From assembly GCF_010671605.1 (NCBI RefSeq), contig NZ_JAABOO010000002.1, positions 62,001 to 126,000 of the forward strand: a stretch of DNA of 64,000 nt, read 5' to 3'. Within the stretch, counting starts at the first letter, position 1. Every line of letters starts with the position of its first letter. Source of the DNA: Leptobacterium flavescens. GTDB taxonomy: Bacteria; Bacteroidota; Bacteroidia; Flavobacteriales; Flavobacteriaceae. Both the position numbers and the translations under genes were made by a program. Shown here piece after piece: positions 54,718 through 61,940 of this stretch. Below the pieces are notes generated by a model, which saw only the letters and a program-made list of their open reading frames with translations, was not told the DNA's origin and did not search any database.

Positions 54718-55338
54718 CTACAGCCCCTCTACATCCTTGCTACGAAGCCCGGTAATTTCTTTTATGGTATCGGAATCAAAACCTTTGTCTTTCATCCTCT
54801 GAGCGATTTCCAAAGCTTTCTCTTTTTCCGCCCGTTCACGTTCCATACGTAATTTCCATTCCTGTATTTCTTTACGTTCGCGTTCTACCACTTCATAAAG
54901 GCCGGACTGTTTAAGCTCTTCTATAATGCCTTCGGTGGCAAAGCTGGTATAGCTTTCTTCGGAGATAATTAAATGGTCTATTACCTCAATACCAATAAGC
55001 TTACCTACTTTAAGCATACGGTCTGTAAAATCTTTATCAGCTTTAGAGGGGGTAAGGTTTCCGCTGGGGTGGTTATGTACCATAATAAGCTTTACGGCCA
55101 GTTTATAGATAGCCATCCTAAATACATCGGGCGGGTTGGCATCTACACGGTTAACGGCTCCCAGGCCAATAAGCTCTGCAAAGAGTACTTTGTTATCGTT
55201 ATTTAGCCCGACCACCCAGAAATGCTCCTGGTTACGACCTATTTTGTTTTCCCGCAGCAATACCTGCTGCATGATCGTATATACATCCTGGCCGTTCAGG
55301 ATCTGTATTTTTTGTTCTTTGGTCAAGCGTACGTTCAT
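54718..55338 (-). CDS. RadC-like JAB/MPN-domain protein
   Basis: 206 aa. The JAB domain (about 30-130) has the metal-binding set 'VLFAELIGLGAVNRV', 'IMVHNHPSGNLTPSKADKDF' (HxH...S...D) and 'VIDHLIISEESYTSFATEG'. The C-terminal tail is a charged coiled coil ('RERKEIQEWKLRMERERAEK') ending in a small helix pair ('FDSDTIKEITGLRSKDVEGL'). RadC-type proteins are common on mobile islands; biochemical function is unclear. A perfect -7 box TATATTTG at 55344-55351 (minus strand) would put the transcription start at or within a few bases of the ATG, i.e. leaderless. Confidence 0.9.
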   Translation of the reverse strand: MNVRLTKEQKIQILNGQDVYTIMQQVLLRENKIGRNQEHFWVVGLNNDNKVLFAELIGLGAVNRVDANPPDVFRMAIYKLAVKLIMVHNHPSGNLTPSKADKDFTDRMLKVGKLIGIEVIDHLIISEESYTSFATEGIIEELKQSGLYEVVERERKEIQEWKLRMERERAEKEKALEIAQRMKDKGFDSDTIKEITGLRSKDVEGL

Positions 55339-55343
55339 AGTTT

Positions 55344-55351
55344 CAAATATA
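55344..55351 (-). promoter_or_regulatory. -7 element of the RadC-like gene
   Basis: Minus strand TATATTTG, exact match, 5 bases before the ATG, implying a leaderless or nearly leaderless mRNA. Confidence 0.5.
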
Positions 55352-55438
55352 CGAATTGAAATATTGGGCCGTAAGAAAATTTTTGGCTTAAAAAGAAGGG
55401 TTGTTTAAGCCGGGAATAACGGGACTTTTTTAAAATCC

Positions 55439-55636
55439 CGGCGATACTTTTTTTAAACATCGCCGACATATTTTTATTTTATCGCCGATATATTTTTTAA
55501 ATACCGTTGATATAAAAGTTGAATACCGTCGATGTATGAGTTGGATATCGTCGGGATAAGAGTTGGACACCGTCGGTGTTTTTTTTATAACCCGCCGACA
55601 TTTTTTTAAAACCCCGGCGGGATAATGGTGTTTAGA
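55439..55636. repeat. 22-bp-period degenerate tandem array (nine units)
   Basis: CG-N-N-G cores occur at 55439, 55461, 55483, 55505, 55527, 55549, 55571, 55593 and 55615: exactly 22 bp apart throughout. Core sequences are CGGCG, CGCCG, CGCCG, CGTTG, CGTCG, CGTCG, CGTCG, CGCCG and CGGCG. Between cores lie T-rich or 'GAGTTGGA'-type spacers, e.g. CGTCGATGTATGAGTTGGAT. The outer units are inverted relative to their neighbours (CGGCGA/TCGCCG and CCCGCCG/CGGCGGG pair). The array fills the space between the HU-Ig gene and radC. The last unit overlaps the 3' end of the HU-Ig gene. Confidence 0.85.
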
Positions 55637-56333
55637 GCACTACAAGGGTATGATGAAGCGTTCCGGTACGAATACTTGCTTCATTGGTATAGGCCTTTCT
55701 TACTTCCATGATATACTCGCCAGCAGCCAGGGAAGTGGGTACCATAAACATAAGCCTGCCTTCGGTAAGTATGGAAACACTCTCAACCCGGGTGGCATCG
55801 CCACCGGCTTCGGGGATAAGAAAAACACCTTCATTTTCATTTTCCGGGTTGTACTTTAAGGCCTGCCCGTTTATTTCGCCAATATTACCAGGTGTAAGAG
55901 TAGAATCTACCGTATGGCTGCCGTAGTCGGTGTACTGAATAAGGAAAGGAGCGGGCAGGGGCACGGTTACCCGTTCTCCCGAAGCTACGCGCATTTTGTT
56001 TTTAAGCTCTACACCTTCGCTTAGGGTAGCCCTGAAATGGTGTCGCCCGGGATCAAACGGATCGGTAGCTCCGTTAAAGATCCCTTTAATACCGGGTTTG
56101 TAATTGGCCAGACGGGTATTAATGGCCCATCCTTCTGTCAGGGAATCAACAACTACCTTGGTAAACAGGTCCAGAGTGGCCTGCATATCTTCGCGGCTAA
56201 TTCCAGTGCCTCTTTGGGTCATCCTGTCTAAAAGGTTCTGTTCGCTAAAAGAACCTCTTACCTGTATCCTCCCGATCTTATGATCGGGTTCCGGACCAAT
56301 TGGCAGATCCTGTAAGTAATATGGAATATTCAT
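55632..56333 (-). CDS. HU-type DNA-binding protein with DUF4469 Ig-like C-terminus
   Basis: 233 aa. N-terminal half (about 1-120) resembles the HU-HIG domain: 'RIQVRGSFSEQNLLDRMTQR', 'RGTGISREDMQATLDLFTKV' and 'VVDSLTEGWAINTRLANYKP', with 'FRATLSEGVELKNKMRVAS'. The C-terminal half (125-233) is an Ig-like DUF4469 domain ('SILTEGRLMFMVPTSLAAGE', 'YIMEVRKAYTNEASIRTGTL'). These proteins bind DNA through the HU part and are common in Bacteroidota near mobile elements and surface loci; role unknown. Directly downstream on the minus strand lies the 22-bp-period array, then the RadC-like gene. Confidence 0.87.
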   Translation of the reverse strand: MNIPYYLQDLPIGPEPDHKIGRIQVRGSFSEQNLLDRMTQRGTGISREDMQATLDLFTKVVVDSLTEGWAINTRLANYKPGIKGIFNGATDPFDPGRHHFRATLSEGVELKNKMRVASGERVTVPLPAPFLIQYTDYGSHTVDSTLTPGNIGEINGQALKYNPENENEGVFLIPEAGGDATRVESVSILTEGRLMFMVPTSLAAGEYIMEVRKAYTNEASIRTGTLHHTLVVL

Positions 56334-56697
56334 AACGAAAAATGTTTATGGGCCTTCTGCAGAAAACCCGGTTATACATAAAAAGCGGGAGTTCTTCTTT
56401 CCAGAAAATCAAGCTGTAGGGGCATAAGAAAAACACTCGCTGTTTTCTAAAACTAAACACATATTTTCATTTAAAAAAATAGCGGGTTATGCACCGGAAG
56501 CGCCTGTATTTTGGGCGATTTTTATGGGAATTTGCCGTGTAGGGAGGCACACTCCAGGAGAGTGTTCAGAAATGGATGAATGGTTGAAAAAGTGTAATTG
56601 TAAAGTAAGAAAATGCCATTATGGCACTATAATTATTCATTTTTCGGTATGGCACAGCTTTTGACATTTTAGGGTTATAATTATTAAATTTTAGTCA
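56334..56697. other. Gene-free 364-base stretch between the HU-Ig gene and the DUF2158 mini-gene
   Basis: AT-rich, no supported frame. It contains ACACTC-CAGG-GAGTGT-type hairpin sequence near 56565 and a GCCAT-TA-TGGC palindrome near 56614, and must contain the promoters of the HU-Ig gene (minus) and the DUF2158 gene (plus). A TTGACA/TATAAT pair here is only 9 bases apart and is rejected as a promoter. Confidence 0.4.
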
Positions 56698-56859
56698 ATG
56701 AATGAATTGAAAATTGGAGACGTAGTTGTCTCAAAGGCAGGAGGACCTAAAATGACGGTTTATAACATTAGTCGTAATGATGTAGCTTGTAATTGGTTCG
56801 ATGGTAATGAATTAAGACGTGGAGGGTTTAAAAAAGACGAATTACGAATTAGTGAGTAG
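56698..56859 (+). CDS. DUF2158 (YodC-like) small protein
   Basis: 53 aa: starts 'MNELKIGDVVVSKAGGPKMT' and ends 'GGFKKDELRISE'. 'LKIGDVVVSKAGGPKMTV' and 'VACNWFDGNELRRGGFKKDE' are the compact beta-barrel pattern of the DUF2158 family. It is a cytosolic protein of unknown function, common on mobile DNA and defence islands. A palindrome at 56882-56908 follows. Confidence 0.8.
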   Translation: MNELKIGDVVVSKAGGPKMTVYNISRNDVACNWFDGNELRRGGFKKDELRISE

Positions 56860-56881
56860 AATTAATGCATCAATCTACACT

Positions 56882-56908
56882 TCCGAAAAAAATAATATTT
56901 TTTCCGGA
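56882..56908. terminator. AT-rich palindrome before the odd tRNA
   Basis: TCCGAAAAAAATA (56882-56894) pairs with TATTTTTTCCGGA (56896-56908) with one mismatch. It may end the DUF2158 transcript. Its right arm overlaps the first bases of the tRNA. Confidence 0.4.
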
Positions 56909-56992
56909 GGTGGCAGAGTGGCTTAATGCAGCTGTCTTATAAACAGCCGAACCTTTAAAAGGGTTCCGTGGGTTCGAATCCCACCCTCTCCG
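56905..56992 (+). tRNA. Unusual class II tRNA with UAU anticodon (possibly degenerate tRNA-Ser type)
   Basis: T arm GTGGG-TTCGAAT-CCCAC is perfect (56968-56984). The anticodon stem GCTGT/ACAGC is perfect with loop CTTATAA, which gives anticodon TAT (UAU). A long variable arm (56948-56967, GAACC ... GGTTC) makes it class II (Leu/Ser/Tyr shape), yet no canonical class II tRNA has a UAU anticodon. D stem GCA/TGC is present. The 3' strand CCTCTCC plus discriminator G is that of tRNA-Ser, but the 5' strand reads CGGAGG instead of GGAGAGG, so only 5-6 pairs form. A hairpin terminator follows. Confidence 0.6.
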
Positions 56993-56996
56993 CATA

Positions 56997-57024
56997 TGAA
57001 AAGCTTCCTTAGGGAAGCTTTTCT
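56997..57024 (+). terminator. Terminator after the odd tRNA
   Basis: AAAAGCTTCC-TTAG-GGAAGCTTTT (56999-57022), then TCTC. It supports separate transcription of the tRNA locus and can also act on the opposite strand for the gene ending at 57040. Confidence 0.75.
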
Positions 57025-57039
57025 CATTAATACGCATTA

Positions 57040-57288
57040 TTAAAAGAAGCCATTATTAAATTCTTCAACACGAATTGTATGATAATTATTTTTTTGATCG
57101 ATATTATGTTCGATACGAAAAAGGTCATTACCTTCTAGATCTTTGTATATATCAATAATAATCGCACAATTAAAGCTCCTGGTACCATCTAATACTCCAA
57201 CATTATTACTATTACGCTCGTTTATTTTTTTAAGCTTTCCTTCAGTAACTTTTTCCTCCAATTGCTCAACTAATTTTGCTGAATCCAT
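57040..57288 (-). CDS. Small cytosolic protein of unknown function
   Basis: 82 aa. Helical N-terminus ('DSAKLVEQLEEKVTEGKLKK') and beta-rich C-terminus ('SFNCAIIIDIYKDLEGNDLF', 'RIEHNIDQKNNYHTIRVEEF'). No signal peptide or membrane helix. Family not recognised. It is AT-rich like the island and lies between the odd tRNA and the SCO gene, so it may mark the right edge of the accessory region. Confidence 0.6.
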   Translation of the reverse strand: MDSAKLVEQLEEKVTEGKLKKINERNSNNVGVLDGTRSFNCAIIIDIYKDLEGNDLFRIEHNIDQKNNYHTIRVEEFNNGFF

Positions 57289-57331
57289 AATTTTAATTTT
57301 GAGCTTTAAAGATACAAAATAAAGAAACTAC

Positions 57332-57997
57332 CTAATTTTGCAGAACCCTGATATCCCGTATTAACCGTTGTATCTCGGTATCATCGGTACCGTTATAGAT
57401 ACCGCGTATCTGCTTTTTTTTATCGATCAGTACAAAATTGGTAGTATGTATAAAATCCTGCAGGCCGCCATCGCCTTCATCCAGGGCCGCAAAATAGCTT
57501 TTCCGAGCCAGGCTGTAGATATGCTTTTTGTTTCCGGTAGTAATATTCCATTTACGGTCTATGGCCCCGTGCCGGTCTGCATAGGCTCGTAGCACCGAAA
57601 CGCTGTCTATCTCGGGAGTGACCGACATAGACAGGAAGGCTATATCCTGTTCGGTTTTAAACTCTTCCTGCAACTGTGCCATATTGTTGGTCATAACCGG
57701 GCAGATACTCAGGCAGCGGGTAAAGATAAAATCGGCAATATAGATCTTGTCCTTATAATCTTCCTGAGTAATGGTCTCGCCATTCTGGTTAACCAGTTTA
57801 AAGTCGGCTACCGTATGGTTTTTGTTCTTATCGAGCAGGCTGGCATCTACCAGGCTGGGATCGAGATCTGTGGGGTTATAAACAGGCAGGTCCTCCGTAG
57901 GAGATGCGTTTAAATACAGGCTTAAAAGGATACCTGTAATTAGGAGAATGAATAACCCGCCCAGAAGGACGGGTCTTTTTAAATGATAGAAACTCAT
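57332..57997 (-). CDS. SCO1/SenC-family copper-chaperone-like protein
   Basis: 221 aa. Uncleaved signal anchor at about 10-30 ('LGGLFILLITGILLSLYLNA'). Thioredoxin-like domain with CxxxC motif 'FIFTRCLSICPVMTNNMAQL', 'IAFLSMSVTPEIDSVSVLRA' and the conserved copper-ligand His in 'QDFIHTTNFVLIDKKKQIRG'. SCO proteins deliver copper to cytochrome oxidase or act as thiol reductases. It is the second gene of a two-gene operon after a TPR protein, which is likely its partner. Confidence 0.95.
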   Translation of the reverse strand: MSFYHLKRPVLLGGLFILLITGILLSLYLNASPTEDLPVYNPTDLDPSLVDASLLDKNKNHTVADFKLVNQNGETITQEDYKDKIYIADFIFTRCLSICPVMTNNMAQLQEEFKTEQDIAFLSMSVTPEIDSVSVLRAYADRHGAIDRKWNITTGNKKHIYSLARKSYFAALDEGDGGLQDFIHTTNFVLIDKKKQIRGIYNGTDDTEIQRLIRDIRVLQN

Positions 57998-58007
57998 AAA
58001 CGTTTAT

Positions 58008-59738
58008 TTAGAGGACAGAGCCGTTTATTTCCATATCTGCATGTTTCCAGGCTTCTTTAAATTCTGCTTTTATCTTTTTGGCCTCTTCGGTCTTTCCCTG
58101 CCCCATAAGGCTATGGTACAAGCCCATTAAGGACCATCCGTTCTGGCGTATCACGGCCAGGTCCTCCTTATACACCTTTTCGGCCTCTTTAAACTTTTTG
58201 GCCTTAAGGAGCACTGCCCCCAGGGTCTGTCTGGCCGGAATATGCCATGCTGCTGGTTCGCTGTATACGAGCTGGTCTTCGGCAGCAATGGCTTTTTCCA
58301 GATGGGAAATAGCTGTGGTCAGGTTACCGTTATAGGCTTCTATTTCCCCGGCCAGGACCTCATGGGCCACTTTGGCAATAGAGGAGGAGGGGTTGGTATA
58401 ATTGGCAATAATATTTTCGAGTTCGGGATCGCTTTTCATCTGAATAATGGCCGCTAGTTCTTCCTCGGCTTCCTTGAGGTTGTCTTTCCGTAAAAAGGCA
58501 ATGCCCCGGGCATAGTGCCAGATAAGCTTAAGGTGCTTTAGCTCATCGCCGGGATAAGGAATAGTGAGGATCTGGTTCCATTTTCCGAAGCGGGTATAGG
58601 CCAGCATGGGTGTGGAAGCAAAATCCTGAAGGAAATGCAGCTCGTCCAGTTCGGAGATCGGTACCTTTTCTGCCGTCTTTTTAGCGGCTTCTATTGCGGT
58701 CTTACTGTCGCCCAGCAAACTGCTGGCAGACCAGAGGAAATGTATATTATGCGGATAATAACCCAACGGGTACATACCCTGCGAATAGCATTGAGAGATA
58801 TAATCCTCATCGGCCAGAATAGCATCCTGATTGGCTTTTACGGCATCTTTATAGCGCCCCACCCTGATAAAGATATGCGATGGCATATGCACCAGGTGTC
58901 CTGCCGCCGGCATAAGCCCTCCCAGTCTTTCGGCACTGGGTACAGCCAGGTCGGGTTTGGGAAGCTCTACCATATGTATATAGTAATGATGCGCCCCCGG
59001 ATGATCGGGATTTAAGCTGATAGCTTTTTCCAGGGCCTTTTTGGCCGCCGGGGTATTGGGTGCGGGATTCCCTTCATTGTCCCAGTAGTTCCACGGCATG
59101 GTATTCATAACCGCTGCGGCATAGAGGGTCTGTATATCGGCATCGTTGGGATAGTTGGCTGCTACCTCGGCCATGGCCTCCATATAGGCGGTGTTGAGCT
59201 CGGCAATATCGGTAGCCGGATCGGCGTGGTAACGTTTGCTTAGCGCTCCGATCAGGGCCTGCTCTCTGGCAGAGGATCCCGCAGCCAGTTTTTTAGCCTT
59301 TTGCCCAGCCTGATAGGCTTTCTTTTTACGTTCGTCATCCGGAAACGGATCGTTAATATTCGGCCCCAGGGCATAGGCCTGTCCCCAATAGGTCATGGCC
59401 GAATTCGGATCGAGCCTCGAAGCCTCCATAAAGGAACGGTGGGCCTCGGCATGGTTAAAGGCATAGGTAAGCCGTAACCCCTGGTTAAAGAAGGTCTGCG
59501 ACTTTTTACTGTTCGTTTTTATGTTGAAATTATGGTTCCCCAGGTTTTCGAAAAGCGGAGATATCTGGCGGGTGGTATCTATATCCTCTAGCAGGAATTT
59601 GGGAGAGGTACATTTTATAAAGTTGGCCGCCATTTTAGGATAGGCATCCGAATTGCTTCGGTCGGATCTGTATGTCAGCAAAAATGCGAGTAATAATAAT
59701 GCAAGGGTAATTAATACGAAGTTTAGTCTTGTTTTCAT
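58008..59738 (-). CDS. TPR-repeat periplasmic protein, SCO operon
   Basis: 576 aa. N-terminal hydrophobic anchor (about 7-22, 'LITLALLLLAFLLTYR'). Multiple TPR motifs: 'FFNQGLRLTYAFNHAEAHRS', 'LDPNSAMTYWGQAYALGPNI', 'AISLNPDHPGAHHYYIHMVE', 'VGRYKDAVKANQDAILADED' and 'AKKFKEAEKVYKEDLAVIRQ'. The conserved 'AAGHLVHMPSHIFIRVGRYK' is typical of the long TPR family of this shape. Located 10 bases upstream of the SCO gene in the same direction. It likely scaffolds a periplasmic complex. No enzymatic motif seen. Confidence 0.88.
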   Translation of the reverse strand: MKTRLNFVLITLALLLLAFLLTYRSDRSNSDAYPKMAANFIKCTSPKFLLEDIDTTRQISPLFENLGNHNFNIKTNSKKSQTFFNQGLRLTYAFNHAEAHRSFMEASRLDPNSAMTYWGQAYALGPNINDPFPDDERKKKAYQAGQKAKKLAAGSSAREQALIGALSKRYHADPATDIAELNTAYMEAMAEVAANYPNDADIQTLYAAAVMNTMPWNYWDNEGNPAPNTPAAKKALEKAISLNPDHPGAHHYYIHMVELPKPDLAVPSAERLGGLMPAAGHLVHMPSHIFIRVGRYKDAVKANQDAILADEDYISQCYSQGMYPLGYYPHNIHFLWSASSLLGDSKTAIEAAKKTAEKVPISELDELHFLQDFASTPMLAYTRFGKWNQILTIPYPGDELKHLKLIWHYARGIAFLRKDNLKEAEEELAAIIQMKSDPELENIIANYTNPSSSIAKVAHEVLAGEIEAYNGNLTTAISHLEKAIAAEDQLVYSEPAAWHIPARQTLGAVLLKAKKFKEAEKVYKEDLAVIRQNGWSLMGLYHSLMGQGKTEEAKKIKAEFKEAWKHADMEINGSVL

Positions 59739-59939
59739 CGTGTGCTGGTTAAATGGTTGTATTGAAATTGACTATAACGACGGGGGTATCAATTCGCATA
59801 ACACGGCAGACTAAATTCCGGAAAAGAGAAAGGAGGCCATTCAGGCTACTAAAGATAAGGATTTTTCATGTAAATATCAGAAAAACAGAAGTTTGTGTTT
59901 CTTTTGATAAAGATCTAACCCTATAGATAAAGGATATAC

Positions 59940-60203
59940 TTAAAACAAAAGGAAGTACAGGATCCCGCAAAAAAGCAGGAGAGCCAGGGTGGCTATGGTA
60001 TAATATCGTAAACGTTCAGTACGGGATTCGGCTTGTATCCGGTCCTTTATCTTTTTAAGTTCAAAATCAGAAATCACCGGCTCCTGGATACCGGTTTTGG
60101 TAGTTCGCTTTACTTTAGAAGAGTCAAAACGCTTTTTCCCGGAAGAAGGAAGTTCCTTTCTCCGTGCCACCAATGCCTTAAACTGACTTAAACCTCCGTG
60201 CAT
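59940..60203 (-). CDS. Small membrane-anchored basic protein
   Basis: 87 aa. Lys/Arg-rich cytoplasmic part (1-65, 'LVARRKELPSSGKKRFDSSK') and one C-terminal membrane helix (about 66-86, 'YYTIATLALLLFCGILYFLL'). No recognised family. Probably a small regulatory or scaffolding membrane protein. It is separated from neighbours by 93 and 201 bases. Confidence 0.65.
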   Translation of the reverse strand: MHGGLSQFKALVARRKELPSSGKKRFDSSKVKRTTKTGIQEPVISDFELKKIKDRIQAESRTERLRYYTIATLALLLFCGILYFLLF

Positions 60204-60217
60204 ACTAAAGAATTAAA

Positions 60218-60243
60218 GAAGGCAGCTAAAACCACTGCCTCTA
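60218..60243 (-). terminator. Hairpin after the threonine-aldolase-like gene
   Basis: Minus strand AGGCAG-TGGTTTTAG-CTGCCT followed by TCTTTAATTC, 55 bases past that gene's stop. Moderately strong stem, weak T run. Confidence 0.5.
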
Positions 60244-60295
60244 AATTATAGGTAGTACGGAAAGCAAAGTTGTTACAGTATTTCCTGTAAAAACC

Positions 60296-61498
60296 TTAGG
60301 CACGTGCAGACCGGATCGCTTTTTTAAAAGCCTCGACAATAGCTTCGGGCTTCTTTCTGTTTAGGCTTTCGTTGATGCTAAAGCGGATGTTCCCCTCACC
60401 ATCGGGATTATTTAGCCAGATCTTAAACTCATCGTACAGGCGGTCGTCCAGTTTTTTAAAATCGACGGAAGCATCCAACCTTAGGTTATAGATATTAGTA
60501 CCTTCCTTGATCTTGGTAATGCTGATCTCTTTCATTTTATTCAGATCGGAAATGATCTGGTTGCCGGTATTGACCGTCGCTTTCCAGCGTTCATCCAATC
60601 CCTTTAAATAATGAAGGGCGAGCGCAGCAGAACCCCAGGTCTGATAGGTGGTCCCACCCAATATCTTGATCTGGTGCGCCATCTGATCGATCAACTCGGC
60701 ATCTCCGCAGAGAATAGCCCCGGTAGGCGCGTTGAGGTATTTATATAGAGAAATATAGACCGTATCGAAAAGCGCGGAATATTCGGCAATGGAAACACCC
60801 GTATAGGCAGCTGCCAGATGTATCCTGGCCCCGTCCAGATGCAGTTTATAGCCCTGCTGACGACAATAGGCACTGATCTCTTTTAAGGTTTGCAGGGGAA
60901 TGGAAGTCCCGTCGGCACGGCGTATCGGATTTTCGATAGCTACCACGCCCAGGCCACTTTTAAAGACCTCGCCCTTATCGTAATAGGCAATGGTGTCTTT
61001 TAGTTCCTGCAGATCAAAATAGGCCTTGTCCTTTCCGGCCGGGATCAACCGTTGTGCATGAACACTCTGGGCGGCATCGGCTTCATCCCGGAAAATATGG
61101 CTGTTCTCCGGAACAATGACCTTGGTATTATGCCCGTTAAGCAGTTTTATAGCTAGCTGATTGGCCATGGTTCCCGTAGGCACAAAGATGGCTTTCTCTT
61201 TTCCGGTTATTTTGGCAAATTCCTGTTCCAATTCTTTGGTGGCTCCGCCATTCCCGTAAAAATCCTGCTGGATCTCCTGATTGCTGTTGATATCCGACAG
61301 CTTTTCAATATAATCCTGCGGAGAAAAGAAGAGGCCGTCGCTAACAAAGTTTACAAACGAACTCCTCGAGGCCCTGGCTACTTCCCGCTTTTCCTTTTCC
61401 GGCTCATTTGCCAGTGCCACTCCCGGTACCAGCAGTGGGAGGGAAGCAAGTCCGCAGTTCTTTAAAAAGTTTCTTCTGTTGTTGTTTTTATCTGACAT
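60296..61498 (-). CDS. Tat-exported beta-eliminating lyase / threonine-aldolase-like PLP enzyme
   Basis: 400 aa. A twin-arginine signal opens the protein: 'NNNRRNFLKNCGLASLPLL', cleaved near 'GVALA'. The mature part is the beta-eliminating lyase (L-threonine aldolase-type) fold: 'FFSPQDYIEKLSDINSNQEI', 'TKELEQEFAKITGKEKAIFV', 'GKDKAYFDLQELKDTIAYYD', 'KLHLDGARIHLAAAYTGVSI' (Asp contacting PLP) and 'YISLYKYLNAPTGAILCG', in which Lys should be the PLP lysine. Tat export of a folded PLP enzyme to the periplasm is unusual. Reaction cannot be settled: threonine/phenylserine aldolase or a beta-lyase. Confidence 0.88.
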   Translation of the reverse strand: MSDKNNNRRNFLKNCGLASLPLLVPGVALANEPEKEKREVARASRSSFVNFVSDGLFFSPQDYIEKLSDINSNQEIQQDFYGNGGATKELEQEFAKITGKEKAIFVPTGTMANQLAIKLLNGHNTKVIVPENSHIFRDEADAAQSVHAQRLIPAGKDKAYFDLQELKDTIAYYDKGEVFKSGLGVVAIENPIRRADGTSIPLQTLKEISAYCRQQGYKLHLDGARIHLAAAYTGVSIAEYSALFDTVYISLYKYLNAPTGAILCGDAELIDQMAHQIKILGGTTYQTWGSAALALHYLKGLDERWKATVNTGNQIISDLNKMKEISITKIKEGTNIYNLRLDASVDFKKLDDRLYDEFKIWLNNPDGEGNIRFSINESLNRKKPEAIVEAFKKAIRSARA

Positions 61499-61530
61499 GG
61501 TAGTGTTTTTTTAATGTTGTTTCTAAAGTC

Positions 61531-61551
61531 TCCTCTCCCGCTGGGAGAGGA
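61531..61551. repeat. REP-like palindrome TCCTCTCCC/GGGAGAGGA
   Basis: Near-perfect 9-bp arms with a three-base loop; a related CCTTCTCCC/GGGGAGAAGG palindrome follows 68 bases downstream. Confidence 0.5.
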
Positions 61552-61672
61552 CTAAGGTGAGGGCGGCCCTCATCCCAACCTACCTGTCGGTAGGCCGACC
61601 TTCTCCCACGGGGAGAAGGGGTTATTATATGATGATCTCTTTCTCAAATATTCAACCAACCTACCTTAATGG

Positions 61673-61694
61673 ATTCCTGCCTGCGCAGGAATGA
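61673..61694. repeat. REP-like palindrome TTCCTGC/GCAGGAA
   Basis: TTCCTGC-CTGC-GCAGGAA-type arms (from 'gattcctgcctgcgcaggaatgac'), a word that recurs as a dispersed repeat in many bacterial genomes. Confidence 0.5.
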
Positions 61695-61723
61695 CATTAC
61701 GGGCGGAACTTTAGTACCCTTCC

Positions 61724-61748
61724 GTCATCCTGAGCGCAGTCGAAGGAA
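61724..61748. repeat. Second copy of the GAGCGCAGTCGA element
   Basis: GTCATCCTGAGCGCAGTCGA followed by AGGA. Same core as the element at 3108-3132, with a changed outer stem (TCCT/AGGA instead of ATCTCGA/TCGAGAGAT). Confidence 0.65.
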
Positions 61749-61940
61749 AAGAAGGGCCATATAAATCAACCATCATAAAAATATAGAATTCAATTGTCAT
61801 TCTGCGTTCGGTGCGGGATCAATTTTTAACAGCAACTTTCTTTTATGTGTTTTTTAAGACTGATTCAAAGTCACTTGACTTAATTTCTTATTTTAGCTTT
61901 GGTCTTTTAAAGATCATAACTAATCATAACCATATCTTTT

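Larger units (their letters stand above)
61499..61940. other. Gene-free spacer rich in palindromic repeats
   Basis: No gene is supported. The segment holds several hairpin-forming elements: TCCTCTCCC-GCT-GGGAGAGGA near 61531-61551, CCTTCTCCC-AC-GGGGAGAAGG near 61599-61619, TTCCTGC-CT-GCGCAGGAA near 61673-61691, and the GAGCGCAGTCGA element at 61724-61748. Two classes resemble dispersed REP-like repeats. The promoter of the acylase gene presumably lies in its right part. Confidence 0.55.

Noticed and set aside
55439-55636. CRISPR array
   Set aside because: The units have degenerate cores at 22-bp period with no conserved repeat of 24-37 bases, no unique spacers and no cas genes.
56661-56681. 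Sigma-70-type promoter TTGACA ... TATAAT
   Set aside because: The spacer is only 9 bases and the phylum uses TTG/TAnnTTTG-type promoters.
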